Shown here piece after piece: positions 16,343-26,314 of a stretch of DNA of 64,000 bases; position 1 is the first letter of the stretch; every line of letters begins with the position of its first letter. The notes under the pieces were generated by a model, which worked only from the letters and a program-made list of their open reading frames with translations, had not been told where the DNA came from and made no database searches. The DNA is from Rhodococcus sp. Leaf278 (lineage in GTDB: Bacteria; Actinomycetota; Actinomycetes; Mycobacteriales; Mycobacteriaceae), in the NCBI RefSeq assembly GCF_001426085.1, contig NZ_LMRR01000003.1, positions 1 through 64,000 on the forward strand. Reading direction: 5' to 3'. The position numbers and the translations under genes were made by a program.

Positions 16343-17164
16343 GTGAACGCACTGCAGAACGGCCATTTCGACTCCACTACTGCGCTCGCGTGGGCCACGT
16401 TCACCGAGAATCTTCACGCGTGCCTTCGGTCGCTGCCGAGAGGTGACTACATCACGGTCACTGCCGCTCAGGCCAGCCCCGGCGAACGTGGTGTGCGGCC
16501 GTACATCGACGTGGCAGCAACGGACACCGGAGCACTGATCACCGTGGCGGCAATTCCGTCGCTGCTCTACCCGGATGCCCCGGAGACGTCCAGCATGGAC
16601 GTCCAGTTGGTGGGATTCGGATGGTTGAACCGCGGTAAGCCGATCGCCGACGGATCGGTCATCGATCTCACGCGAACCGACTCGCGAGCCGATACCGCGC
16701 TCGTGGCCGAGATGATCACTCGTGCGTTCTGCGAGATCTGGAACGTTCCGCACCCCTCGTTCCTCAGTGTCTGGGGTGTCGCAGCCGACGGCGTGTCATC
16801 CGGTCCGCGGGACCTGCAGCGGGGGCTCGTCGCCCCTGCGCCCGAGACCGCCATGCCGCTCGACCGTTCCGAGACACCCACCGAGGTTCCTGCCGAGCTG
16901 GGCTCGCTGCAAGCGTTGTGCCAGTTGATCGGTCGACGGGTCGACCCACACACCGTTCGATCCGTCTGCACCGACGGTGACCTCGACGAACTGAAAGCTC
17001 GTGCCGTTGCCCTCCATCGCTCGGCGGCCGGGCAGGCCCGTCGATCGGCCGCCGCGGGTCGAGACGACTCGGTGGCTGCGTTGGCCAATCTGGCCCGCAC
17101 CTGGCTGTCGGTCGCACGAAGCATCGATGCCGCGATGACTGTGGCCCGGCACGCCTGCCGCTGA
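16343..17164 (+). CDS. Uncharacterised protein with a TY-Chap/YbjN-like N-terminal domain
   Basis: The 273-aa product starts at GTG 16343. Residues 10-150 share the pattern of the N-terminal domain of the protein at 30473-31777: a leading helix ending LPRGDYITV, several beta strands, and the near-identical closing motif E/DIWxxPHPSFL. This looks like a T3SS-chaperone/YbjN-like domain, which in other proteins is thought to bind protein partners. The C-terminal third is helical and rich in Ala, Arg and Asp. Function is unknown. It converges on recD with a 6-nt gap. Confidence 0.7.
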   Translation: MNALQNGHFDSTTALAWATFTENLHACLRSLPRGDYITVTAAQASPGERGVRPYIDVAATDTGALITVAAIPSLLYPDAPETSSMDVQLVGFGWLNRGKPIADGSVIDLTRTDSRADTALVAEMITRAFCEIWNVPHPSFLSVWGVAADGVSSGPRDLQRGLVAPAPETAMPLDRSETPTEVPAELGSLQALCQLIGRRVDPHTVRSVCTDGDLDELKARAVALHRSAAGQARRSAAAGRDDSVAALANLARTWLSVARSIDAAMTVARHACR

Positions 17165-17170
17165 CCGAAG

Positions 17171-19033
17171 CTAGAGGATCGTTCGTCGCAGACCGCTTGC
17201 CCGCAACACCTGACGCTCGACGCCCGCTCGAATGGCATCCTCGGTGCCGATCACCCGCACGTGCTGTCGCGCGCGAGTGATGGCGGTGTAGAGCAACTCT
17301 CGGGTCAGCAGTGTCGATGCCTCGGCGGGGAGGAGAACCGACACGGTGTCGTACTGACTGCCCTGGCTGCGGTGGATCGTCATTGCGTACACCGTGTGAA
17401 CCGACGAGAGCACGTTCGGGTGGATCAGCACATGGCCGCGCCCGCGCGCGAACGCGGCCATCGCGGTTCCGTTGTCTCCCAACACCACAACTCCGGTGTC
17501 GCCGTTGTATATCCGCGCTTCGTGATCGTTTGCCGTTACCAACAGTGGCTGACCGGGGTACCACAGTGACGGATCGAGAAACGTTCCGCTGTGCTCACCC
17601 ACCCACTCCATTGCCTGCCGATCCCAGCGTGCAACACCCCATCGGCCCTCGCGGTGCGCGCAAAGCAAGCGATGCTTCTCCAGACCCAGAAGTGCAGCCG
17701 GCGCATCTCCGGCTACTGCGGCGGCAGTGACTTCGGCTGCGGTTTCTATCACGTCCGAACGCAGCGCCTCCACGTCGTCGGGACCGTGGAAGGAGATTTC
17801 TTCTGCGTCGGACTCGAGCAGTGCCATCACATCATCGCCCCGGCCGTCCCGCACCGCCACGGCCAACTGGGCGATCGCCCCGCCGAACCGTCTGCCTCGA
17901 CTGAGCCGAACGACGCCCCCGCGCAGTCGGTCTCGCTCGAACGGGCTCAGGGCAGCCTCGGCCGGATCCTCGGCGGCGGCGAAATCCTCGTCGACGAGCT
18001 GTGCCAGGACCGGGTTCTCGATACCGGTGACCGGCCGAGCCACGAGGTCTGCCAGCACCGCCCCAGCATCGACCGACGTCAATTGGTCCGGGTCGCCGAC
18101 CAGGATCAATCGTGATTCGTGGCGGACGGCTTCGAGCAGTCGGCACATCATCGTCAGTGACACCATCGAGGTTTCGTCCACGACGATGACGTCGTAGGGC
18201 AGGCGATTCTCACCGTCATGCCGAAACCTCGTCTTGCTGCCTGGCTTCCAGCCCAGCAGCCGGTGCAGTGTCATCGCCTTCAGGTCCACCGGCAGTCCGA
18301 GGAGCTCCGCTTGTTCGGACACCGACTCCTGCAATCGGGCGGCGGCCTTGCCGGTGGGTGCCGCCAACCCGATCCGCAGGTCGCTTCCGTGTTCCCGGAC
18401 GAGCAGCGCCAGAATCCGAGCCACCGTGTGGGTCTTACCGGTTCCCGGCCCGCCTGCGATGACTGTCGTCCATTGAGTCGCCGCCAGGGCCGCAGCTATC
18501 CGCTGACGGTCGGGAGCCACAGTGGGGACACCCGATTCGTCGATGAACAGCTGAGTCAACGCACGGCTGATCTCGGCGGCATCGGACTGCGGGTGAGACT
18601 GCGACCGCCGGTCGAGAACGTCACGAACTATGCTCTCCTGCAGGTGATATCGGTCGAGATACAGAAGTTCGCCCTCAGCGGTGTCGATCAGTTTCAGCGG
18701 TGTCAGCGGTCCGTTCGCACTGCCGAGAACGAGAGGACTGACTCTCAACGCGCCGAGGACGTCCGCGAGATCGGGCCACGGTAGCGCGGCCGGATCGATG
18801 TCCGAGTCCTCGTCCACCGTCACATCTCGCAGTCGTCGCAGATCGAGGCACACCGATCCCGATCGCACAGCGCGCACCGTCAACGCGGCGGCCAACAGCA
18901 CATGCTCCGACGCCTCTCCGGCAAGCGCACCCAGACGCAATGCCACGTGCACGTCGGCAGCAGTGAGCACACCTGCGTCGTTGAACGTGCGCAGAAGGCC
19001 GCCGCCTCGCAGTGCGGTCGTCACGCTCGTCAT
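17171..19033 (-). CDS. recD: Exodeoxyribonuclease V subunit alpha (RecD helicase)
   Basis: The 620-aa product is a superfamily 1B 5'-3' helicase of the RecBCD recombination/repair complex. Walker A is IAGGPGTGKTHTVA (about residues 192-205), Walker B is VIVVDETSMVSL, and further motifs are LILVGDPDQLTSVDAGAVL, MTIHRSQGSQYDTVSVLLP and LLYTAITRARQHV. ATG 19033 overlaps the recB stop (ATGA), showing translational coupling, so the frame extending further upstream is not used. It closes the recC-recB-recD operon. Confidence 0.95.
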   Translation of the reverse strand: MTSVTTALRGGGLLRTFNDAGVLTAADVHVALRLGALAGEASEHVLLAAALTVRAVRSGSVCLDLRRLRDVTVDEDSDIDPAALPWPDLADVLGALRVSPLVLGSANGPLTPLKLIDTAEGELLYLDRYHLQESIVRDVLDRRSQSHPQSDAAEISRALTQLFIDESGVPTVAPDRQRIAAALAATQWTTVIAGGPGTGKTHTVARILALLVREHGSDLRIGLAAPTGKAAARLQESVSEQAELLGLPVDLKAMTLHRLLGWKPGSKTRFRHDGENRLPYDVIVVDETSMVSLTMMCRLLEAVRHESRLILVGDPDQLTSVDAGAVLADLVARPVTGIENPVLAQLVDEDFAAAEDPAEAALSPFERDRLRGGVVRLSRGRRFGGAIAQLAVAVRDGRGDDVMALLESDAEEISFHGPDDVEALRSDVIETAAEVTAAAVAGDAPAALLGLEKHRLLCAHREGRWGVARWDRQAMEWVGEHSGTFLDPSLWYPGQPLLVTANDHEARIYNGDTGVVVLGDNGTAMAAFARGRGHVLIHPNVLSSVHTVYAMTIHRSQGSQYDTVSVLLPAEASTLLTRELLYTAITRARQHVRVIGTEDAIRAGVERQVLRASGLRRTIL

Positions 19034-22000
19034 CGATTCGCCTTTCCGGCAAGCAGATCCGAGAGCTCGACCACCAGCGCCGCGGACGGATTCCAGTCGA
19101 ACACCCCGCACCCGGTGGGAGTCTGTGGTCCCACCATGCCCCGCACGAACAGGTACCGGACTCCGCCGAGGTGTTCCTGCGGTTCGTAACCCGGTTGGCG
19201 CCACCGCAGATATCGATGCAGCGCAACGGCATACAGAATTGCCTGCAGTGGATAGTGCGAGCGCATCATTTCCTGCGCCATCTTCTCACGAGTGAAGTTC
19301 CCTGTAGTCAGGTCACCTCGGGCGAGCCGGTTGGTCTTGTAGTCCACCACGACGTAACGCGGTCCCGGCACTCGGAGAACCGAGTCGATACTTCCGGTGA
19401 GGAAGCCGCGCAGCGGTGTCTCGTCGATATCGTCGAGCAGATCGGGGTAGGACGCGAGCGGATCAGCCGCATCGAGGTGCCGACGCATGAGCCGCGCGAC
19501 GGATTTCAGAGTGACGGTCGCTGCCACCGGATCGTCCCCGCCGACCAGCGGAAGCTCGAAGTCCAATTCGGCCAGATGGTCGGAGGGCGCGATGTCTGCA
19601 AGTGTTCCGAAGCCCAACGGCGTGTGCATCACCGGGAGCAGGGCTGCGGCCAACGCCACCGGATCGACCTCGGCCATCCGCGATGCGACCGCTGCACTGC
19701 AACGGAGCTCGAGTTCGGCACGCAAGTCGGGGGCCGAGGTGTCCACGTGTTCGAGTGCCTCGTGCACGAGCGTTCCGAATGCGGCACCGGCAGGCATGCC
19801 ATTCATCGGTGACTCGATTCCCTCCAACCTCGGATCCTCGGGGTAGTCACTGTCGGATTGGGGTTCGGCCGGCTCATCGGTCTTCTCGGGATGCTCGGCC
19901 TCGCTCGTCACCCCCACCTCCGGCTGAAGGTGTGCGGCATCGTGAGCGTGAGCTGTCAACGCGGAATAGGACGTTCGACGCCACAACAGGTCCAGCTTCC
20001 GATCGAACCTCGCGGCGGCAACATCGAGCAGTGGTTCCTCGGGCCGCGCCCAATGCTGCGTGGACGGTGCACCGGGCCCCACCGGTTCGATGGAGATGAG
20101 GTCGGCTGCCGAGCCGACCCAGGATTGAAGCCGACTCGCGGTAGTCGCATCGTCGAGAACCTTGTATGTGGGCTCCGGTTGCGGAATTCCGGGTATGCGG
20201 CCGAACAGCATTCGGTGCAGCGAGGACGTCGCGGTATTCCGGCCCGGTGCCCACCACAGCACGATCTGGCTTTCGGCTCGGGTCAGACCGACGTACAGCA
20301 GTCGCAGTTCCTCTCCTGCTTCCTCCTGGTCGTTGATCATCTTCCTGGCCGCGTAGCCCACTCCCGACGGCCCACCGACGTCTCGAATCCGGTCGCCGTT
20401 CTCGTGCAGCAGGAGCGTCGACGGCTTGCTGAAGAACAACGTGTCCCAGGCGTACGGCAGGTACACGACGGGGAATTCGAGCCCCTTGCTGCCGTGTGTC
20501 GTCATGATCTGCACTGCGGCGGAATCGCTGTCGAGTCGACGGCTGCGGTCGGTGGATCCGCCCGCCGCCGGTTCCTTGATGCGGTCGGTCAGCCAGCGAG
20601 TGAGTGCGGTGATTCCCAACGACTCGGATACTGCTGCGCGATTGAGCAATTGGGCGATATGCCGCAGATCGGTCATGGTCCGTTCGCCCGCGTCGACCGC
20701 GAGCAGCCGGGCGTCGAGTCCGGACTGGGCCGACACCCGCTCGAATACTGCGGCGAACCCGGCCTCGTCGAAGAGGATCGAATACTCGCGCAGTCGGCTG
20801 CTCACCTGGGACAGGGCGTCCTCGGCTCCGGAGTCGAGCTGGGCGGCAGTCCACCCGAGCAGCGGGGTCAGAGCGGCAAGACGAACGCGGTCGGTGCGAT
20901 GCGGTTGCTCGATCGCCTGCAGCAGCCACAACCAGTGTCGGGCACTCTCGGTGCCGAACACGCTGGTACTGCTCGAGACGACCGACGGGACGCCGACCGA
21001 ATCCAGAGCATCTCGAATCAGCGCCACCTGCTTGGTAGTTCGGGTCAGTACCGCGACGTCTCGCGGTTCGATCGCCCGGGGGCCGTCCGGTCGGTCGATC
21101 GTGGCACCGCTGGACAGTAACTCGACGATGTCTGCCGCGACATCGGCCGCGACCTTGGAACGCAGTCGATCGACCGCCGGAAATCCCTGTTTCAGGGGTC
21201 CTGCTCCGGTTCGCGGAAGATAGCGCAGCCGCATCGGAGTATGTCCGACCATCCGCGATGGTGGATTTCGAGCTTCGACACGATGAACGACGATGTCGTC
21301 GTGTCCGAGGGCTGCGCCGCCGTAGAGATGGTGCAGCGCATCGAGTAGCCCGGAATCACTGCGCCAGTTGGCAGTGAGCTCGTACAGATTGTCCGCCGAT
21401 TGCACCGCATCGAGGTAACTGAGCACCTCTGCCCCGCGGAAGGCGTAGATCGCTTGCTTCGGGTCGCCGACGAGAATGAGCGTCGTCGACCCGTGAAACG
21501 CCCGTCGCAGAATGTCCCATTGCATCGGGTCCGTGTCCTGGAACTCGTCGATCAGTACCACTCGGAACCGGTCTCGCACTCGCGCACAGGCCGCCTCACC
21601 GTGCACGGGATCGGACAACACCGAATGCAGAAGTCCGAGCAGATCGTTGTAGTCACGCACCCCGAGCAGCCGTTTGCGACGTTCCAATTCTCGCCGTGCC
21701 TCCCGCGCGAACCGTACGCGCAGCGCAGGCTCGCGGTTGCCGTCGTCACCGTCGAGATTCTCGATGTCGGGGTACAGAATCGACTGTTGGTCGCCGACGG
21801 CAGACGATGCCAGCTGGTGCGCATCCCGCCTGCTGAATGCAGGCGCTTCATCGTCGCCACTGAACATCTGCAGGTACAGATCGTCCACGACCTGCTCGAG
21901 TAGATCCGAGACGGATTCGACGAATGTGGATTCCGGTTCTCGTTCCCCTGCGATCCCGAGCCCGTCGAGCATGCGCTGACAGAAGCTGTGGGTGGTGACG

Positions 22001-22365
22001 ATGGTCCCGGCATCGAAGTCCGACAGCGCCTTTCGCAGTCTCCTGCGACGTCGGTCCACCTCGGCGTCGTCGGCCGAAGCCAGGAACACCACCAGTGGAT
22101 CCCGTTCTGCACGAGCAGCTTCCGGGTTTGCAAGATGCTGCGCGATCGAGGCGAATCTGCTGCGAGTGCGATCACGGAGTTCCTGGGTTGCCGCCCGGCT
22201 GAACGTCACCAGAAGCAGGTCGGAAATCTCCGCGATGCCTTCGGCGATGTAGCGCGCGGCCAGTCCGACGATCGCGTAGGTCTTGCCGGTACCGGCGCTG
22301 GCCTCGAGCACGGTGGTTCCGTTCGGCATCGGTCCGAGTAGGTCGAATCCGTGGGTGGCGGTCAT
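19030..22365 (-). CDS. recB: Exodeoxyribonuclease V subunit beta (RecB helicase-nuclease)
   Basis: The 1111-aa product is a UvrD-type superfamily 1A helicase with a C-terminal PD-(D/E)xK nuclease. LEASAGTGKTYAIVGL (about 20-35) is Walker A, VVLIDEFQDTDPMQWDIL is Walker B, and LLYVGLTRAESQIVLWW is motif VI. The nuclease motif is GSIDSVL...YVVVDYKTN, with the later YPLQAILYAVAL segment. ATG 22365 overlaps the recC stop as ATGA. With RecC and RecD it would process double-strand ends and degrade linear DNA. Confidence 0.95.
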   Translation of the reverse strand: MTATHGFDLLGPMPNGTTVLEASAGTGKTYAIVGLAARYIAEGIAEISDLLLVTFSRAATQELRDRTRSRFASIAQHLANPEAARAERDPLVVFLASADDAEVDRRRRRLRKALSDFDAGTIVTTHSFCQRMLDGLGIAGEREPESTFVESVSDLLEQVVDDLYLQMFSGDDEAPAFSRRDAHQLASSAVGDQQSILYPDIENLDGDDGNREPALRVRFAREARRELERRKRLLGVRDYNDLLGLLHSVLSDPVHGEAACARVRDRFRVVLIDEFQDTDPMQWDILRRAFHGSTTLILVGDPKQAIYAFRGAEVLSYLDAVQSADNLYELTANWRSDSGLLDALHHLYGGAALGHDDIVVHRVEARNPPSRMVGHTPMRLRYLPRTGAGPLKQGFPAVDRLRSKVAADVAADIVELLSSGATIDRPDGPRAIEPRDVAVLTRTTKQVALIRDALDSVGVPSVVSSSTSVFGTESARHWLWLLQAIEQPHRTDRVRLAALTPLLGWTAAQLDSGAEDALSQVSSRLREYSILFDEAGFAAVFERVSAQSGLDARLLAVDAGERTMTDLRHIAQLLNRAAVSESLGITALTRWLTDRIKEPAAGGSTDRSRRLDSDSAAVQIMTTHGSKGLEFPVVYLPYAWDTLFFSKPSTLLLHENGDRIRDVGGPSGVGYAARKMINDQEEAGEELRLLYVGLTRAESQIVLWWAPGRNTATSSLHRMLFGRIPGIPQPEPTYKVLDDATTASRLQSWVGSAADLISIEPVGPGAPSTQHWARPEEPLLDVAAARFDRKLDLLWRRTSYSALTAHAHDAAHLQPEVGVTSEAEHPEKTDEPAEPQSDSDYPEDPRLEGIESPMNGMPAGAAFGTLVHEALEHVDTSAPDLRAELELRCSAAVASRMAEVDPVALAAALLPVMHTPLGFGTLADIAPSDHLAELDFELPLVGGDDPVAATVTLKSVARLMRRHLDAADPLASYPDLLDDIDETPLRGFLTGSIDSVLRVPGPRYVVVDYKTNRLARGDLTTGNFTREKMAQEMMRSHYPLQAILYAVALHRYLRWRQPGYEPQEHLGGVRYLFVRGMVGPQTPTGCGVFDWNPSAALVVELSDLLAGKANR

Positions 22366-25300
22366 GCGTTCCCCATGTTCTCGGCTGTCAGCAATGGGTC
22401 CCACAGCGTGCGAGCGAGAACACCGAAGCGGCTCGTTTCGTTGGACGGCTCGGTTTCGTCGAAGAGAGGTGTTGCGGCCAAGAGTGTCTGGAACGACAGG
22501 GTCGGACCGTGTATGTACCGCAACGAGCGATCGTTACCGTCGCCGAAGTCCCCTCGCCATGACCAGCCTGCCGAGTCGTAACCGTCCTCGATGGATCCGC
22601 CGCCGAACCGCTTCTCCGCGTAAGCCGACGCCGTGCCGGTCGATATCGGCAGCGGCGACGCCAATCCTCGATCGCGCAGATTCACCAGCACACGCAGGAT
22701 GGCAACAGGGTCGTGTGGTGCCGTCAGTCGCGATCGACGAGGAGGCCGCGTGCCGCTGGCCCGTCCGATGGTGACGGCGCTCCAGTCCCCCGGCTCGGAT
22801 GCGGACACCGCGAGCAACCGCACCCACGCAGCCAGTCGATGTTTGGCCGCGAGGCGAGAGTAGGACGAACGCGCCAGAACATGGCCGTGAATTCCGGTGA
22901 CGGTTCCGGTCAGGCGTCGTCCATCGCCGAGATCGACCGCAACATCGGTGGTGTCGGCCGGGCCTTGGTGGAAAGGCGCGGCCGCGTCGGCGATGATTCC
23001 GACGATCTGCCTGATGTCGGACATCTCGCGTCGGCCCTGATGAAACGGCGGAAGAGTCCCGCGGCGCCATTCGGCGTCGGCGAATTCTCCGATGTCTCCG
23101 CCCGCGAGCACCGCGGCAAGCATCCGATCGCCGATGTTCCACCGAGACAACGGGTCCAACTCGATGTCGAGACTGTCTGCCAGGTCGTCCTCGAGCTCGG
23201 GAACGCGAAAGCCGAGCCGCTGGCGGAGAAACGCCTGTGCAGGGTTCTCGACGAAGGCGATCACATCGGCGAGTTCCACATCGCCTCGTTCTGCCGGCGG
23301 GAGCGCTGCGGGCAGAAACGGCGGTACGGGCAGGGGTGCGCGTTGCTGCGAGACCGCCCCGTCCAGTGCAACGGTGTCGAAACTGAACGGACGTTCGGCC
23401 TCGAAATTGTGAGGATCGAACGGCTGCAACGGATGCCGATGTTCGACGCTTCGACCCGCGGTCACCTCGAGCACATCCATGAGTTCGCGCAGCGGGATCG
23501 CGGGCGGCTTGACCGAACCGTCGACGGGGTCTGCACCGGTGTAGAACAGGAGGAGCTTCTCCTCGGCCGACATCACCGCGTCGAGCAACAGCTGCCGATC
23601 CTCGCTGCGAATGTCTCGTTCACCGAGTGCAGGATCGCGGGCGAGGATGTCATCTCCGTCGATACTTCCCACTCGCGGGAACACCTCGTCGTCGAGCCCG
23701 AGGAGCACCACCACTCGGTGCGGTACTGATCGCATCGGAACCATGGTGCATACGGTCAGCTCGCCAGTACGGAAGTTCGCTCTCGTGGGTCGTCCGGCCA
23801 GTCTCCTCGCCAGCATGGCGCGCACGTCCGCCAGACGCAGCTCCACCGACCCGCCGTGTTCGGTGGCGTCGGCGATCTCGCGATGCGCCTGTGCCAGTTG
23901 CCATTCGTCGGCAGTGGGTACGTCGGCGAGCAGGTCGAGCGCGCGGCCCAGTTGCCGCGTCCATTCGGTCACCGACGCCGGGCCCGCAAGAGCTCGCAGT
24001 ACCGAGGCGAGCCGATCGACCAGCTCGGCGAAACGGCCCGCGAGGGAGATGTCGTTGCTGTCGACATCGTCCAGGGGCAGGGCTAGGTCGAGGTATTCGT
24101 TGTGGGTCTCGTCGGCGGCGACGCCCAGGAGGATCCGGTCGAGGGCCGATTTGAACGTGTTCTGCCGAAAGCCGTTCAACCCGAATGCTTCTCGTTGCCT
24201 CACCGTCAGACCCCAGCGCGCACCGGAAGTCGTCACCCATTCGCGGAGCCGTTCGAGGTCGTCGTCGCTCAGCGAGAACTTCTCACGCACCGGACCGCTG
24301 GCGGCGAAGTCGAGCAGCTCGCTCGCCGTGACCCGGCCTTCGGAGAAGTCGAGAAGAGTCGCAATGACGTCGAGCACGGGGTTGGTGCGGCGCAACCCCC
24401 GATCGGCGAGTCGCACACGCAGGCGGTGACCCGGATGCACCAGCGCTGCCTGCCCGAAGTTGGCGCGAATCAACGGCGCATAGGTCTCGACGTCCGGGCA
24501 CATCACCAGCACGTCCCGCGGTTCGAGCGTCGGATCACCTGCGAAAAGATGCAGCAGCGACTCTCGTAGAACTTCGACCTGCCGGGCGGGTCCGTGACAA
24601 GCGTGGATCTGCACCGTGCCATCCGAAGCAACCACGTGGTCGCCGGATTCCGTTGCAGCAGTGGGCGATACGTCGGCAGCGATGTCCGATTGAATCCGGC
24701 CGAGCAGGGTGTTCGCGATCTCGGGGCCCTCGTGGTGGACGGAGTGCCCCGCGACCGATCCGGTGGTGGCCTGCAGTTCCCGGACGTCTCGAGACAGACT
24801 GGCCAGCAGCGGATGCTCGACGGCAAGGGCCGTCACGTCGCCTCGTCGCCGCGTCACCGCGGGAATGTTCTCGAGCGCCTTCCACATGGACGGGCTGGGA
24901 TGCGGAACCCAGATGTGTACGTCGCGGTGCTCCGAGAGCGCACCCAGTATGCCGAGTTGGTCGGTCGTCAATCGGGTGGGACCGAAGACCGACAACCGAC
25001 TCGGTAGGTCCACCGTGTCCGGTGCATCCCTTAGCCGAGCGCACGTCTCGGGCAGCCGCTCGGCGGGGCTGGGACTGCCGATCCGCTCCCGAACCAGTTT
25101 CCACACGCGCGGTTGCCACAGCAGGTCGTCGTCGAGATCGCCGCCGAGGCCGTCGGTGAATCGTCCGGCGAACCAATCACGAATCATTGCAGGTCGTTGA
25201 GAACCGTACGCACGGAACAGCTCTGCCACGTGAGACGCCGTCGACCAGCGACGCCCCACACGGTGGTCCTCGGACCCCGCACCCAGATGCTCGAACAGCA

Positions 25301-25643
25301 CCGCCGCCCACGGTTCGGTGCGGCACTCGTCGATGACACTCAGAGCAGTCCAGAGCACTCGGCCCGGTGCCCACGGATCGTCGTCGGGGTCGATGTCGTC
25401 GACCGCACCGACCGCACGTGCGACCAACCTGGCCGGGCTCGGAAAATCGATGTTCGCGGCGATGCCGTCACCGTCCCCACTGCCCAAGGTGCTCGAGAGT
25501 CGTTGGGTGAGCCACCGCTCGACACCCTTCGCCGGAACCGACACGATCTCGGGTGTGAAGGAGTCGTCCAACGGCAGGGACAGAACATCGGCCAGCGCGT
25601 CGGCAAGGGTTCCTGCACGCTCTGCGCGGTGGAGCGTCAACAC
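22362..25643 (-). CDS. recC: Exodeoxyribonuclease V subunit gamma (RecC)
   Basis: The 1093-aa product starts at GTG 25643 and has the RecC layout. The N-terminal HRAERAGTLADALADVLS and VSVPAKGVERWLTQRLS segments are followed by FGPTRLTTDQLGILGALSEHRDVHIWVPHPS, PRDVLVMCPDVETYAPLIRANF, VPHRVVVLLGLDDEVFPR and a degenerate C-terminal nuclease fold. RecC holds the complex together and, in well-studied bacteria, reads Chi. It is the first gene of recC-recB-recD, the order known in mycobacteria. A GGGG stretch lies 8-11 nt before the start. Confidence 0.93.
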   Translation of the reverse strand: MLTLHRAERAGTLADALADVLSLPLDDSFTPEIVSVPAKGVERWLTQRLSSTLGSGDGDGIAANIDFPSPARLVARAVGAVDDIDPDDDPWAPGRVLWTALSVIDECRTEPWAAVLFEHLGAGSEDHRVGRRWSTASHVAELFRAYGSQRPAMIRDWFAGRFTDGLGGDLDDDLLWQPRVWKLVRERIGSPSPAERLPETCARLRDAPDTVDLPSRLSVFGPTRLTTDQLGILGALSEHRDVHIWVPHPSPSMWKALENIPAVTRRRGDVTALAVEHPLLASLSRDVRELQATTGSVAGHSVHHEGPEIANTLLGRIQSDIAADVSPTAATESGDHVVASDGTVQIHACHGPARQVEVLRESLLHLFAGDPTLEPRDVLVMCPDVETYAPLIRANFGQAALVHPGHRLRVRLADRGLRRTNPVLDVIATLLDFSEGRVTASELLDFAASGPVREKFSLSDDDLERLREWVTTSGARWGLTVRQREAFGLNGFRQNTFKSALDRILLGVAADETHNEYLDLALPLDDVDSNDISLAGRFAELVDRLASVLRALAGPASVTEWTRQLGRALDLLADVPTADEWQLAQAHREIADATEHGGSVELRLADVRAMLARRLAGRPTRANFRTGELTVCTMVPMRSVPHRVVVLLGLDDEVFPRVGSIDGDDILARDPALGERDIRSEDRQLLLDAVMSAEEKLLLFYTGADPVDGSVKPPAIPLRELMDVLEVTAGRSVEHRHPLQPFDPHNFEAERPFSFDTVALDGAVSQQRAPLPVPPFLPAALPPAERGDVELADVIAFVENPAQAFLRQRLGFRVPELEDDLADSLDIELDPLSRWNIGDRMLAAVLAGGDIGEFADAEWRRGTLPPFHQGRREMSDIRQIVGIIADAAAPFHQGPADTTDVAVDLGDGRRLTGTVTGIHGHVLARSSYSRLAAKHRLAAWVRLLAVSASEPGDWSAVTIGRASGTRPPRRSRLTAPHDPVAILRVLVNLRDRGLASPLPISTGTASAYAEKRFGGGSIEDGYDSAGWSWRGDFGDGNDRSLRYIHGPTLSFQTLLAATPLFDETEPSNETSRFGVLARTLWDPLLTAENMGNA

Positions 25644-25794
25644 CGTTGCGATCCCCTGCCTGTTCGTAGCGGAAAGCCCGATTTCGGACTCGTGACGACC
25701 CTACTCGAGCCTGGCGACAGGTTCTGCGCGATGAGTCCGGCCGCCGATCCCGGTCAGTATCCGTGAACCCCTTGCCGAAGCGAAGGAGAACGAC

Positions 25795-26145
25795 ATGTTC
25801 GAGCATGTATTTGCAGTGATCGCGGTACGCGATATCGGTTCGGCCGCCGACTGGTACCGGCGGCTGTTCGATCGGCCCGCAGACAACAACCCGATGCCGA
25901 GTCTGGTGGAGTGGCAGGCCGCCCCCGCTGCATGGGTGCAGGTCACCGTCGATCCCGAGCGAGCAGGCGCGTCGCAATTCAACGTCGCCGTCGACGATCT
26001 CGAATCGTTCGTCGCGTCGGCGCGCTCACGTGGAGTCGAGTTCGGCGACATCGTCGACGCGAACAAGGGCGTTCGCCTGAGCACCGTTGTCGATCCCGAC
26101 GGCAATTCGATCACCGCGATCGGCGGCTTTCGCGAACACTACTGA
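25795..26145 (+). CDS. VOC superfamily (glyoxalase-like) protein
   Basis: The 116-aa product is a single VOC module pair: FEHVFAVIAVRDIGSAADWYRRLFDRPAD at the start, LVEWQAAPAAWVQVTVDPERAGASQFNVAVDDL in the middle, and LSTVVDPDGNSITAIGGF at the end. The DPDGNSI ending is typical of small dioxygenase/glyoxalase-like proteins, but few metal-ligand residues are obvious. GAAGGAG lies 8 nt before the ATG. It diverges from recC. Confidence 0.85.
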   Translation: MFEHVFAVIAVRDIGSAADWYRRLFDRPADNNPMPSLVEWQAAPAAWVQVTVDPERAGASQFNVAVDDLESFVASARSRGVEFGDIVDANKGVRLSTVVDPDGNSITAIGGFREHY

Positions 26146-26314
26146 TCGACGCGGTTGCCGTTACCGGGCCGGGTGTAACGCCGAACGCCGCGAATGCGAC
26201 ACGGTGAACGGAAATGCGACCGACCGGTTCGGACGGACTCGGGTGGTTGCTTCCGGTCTCGCGGCACATCGTTTCCGCGGCATCGACACCCTTCGCGACC
26301 CGAGGACGAACAAC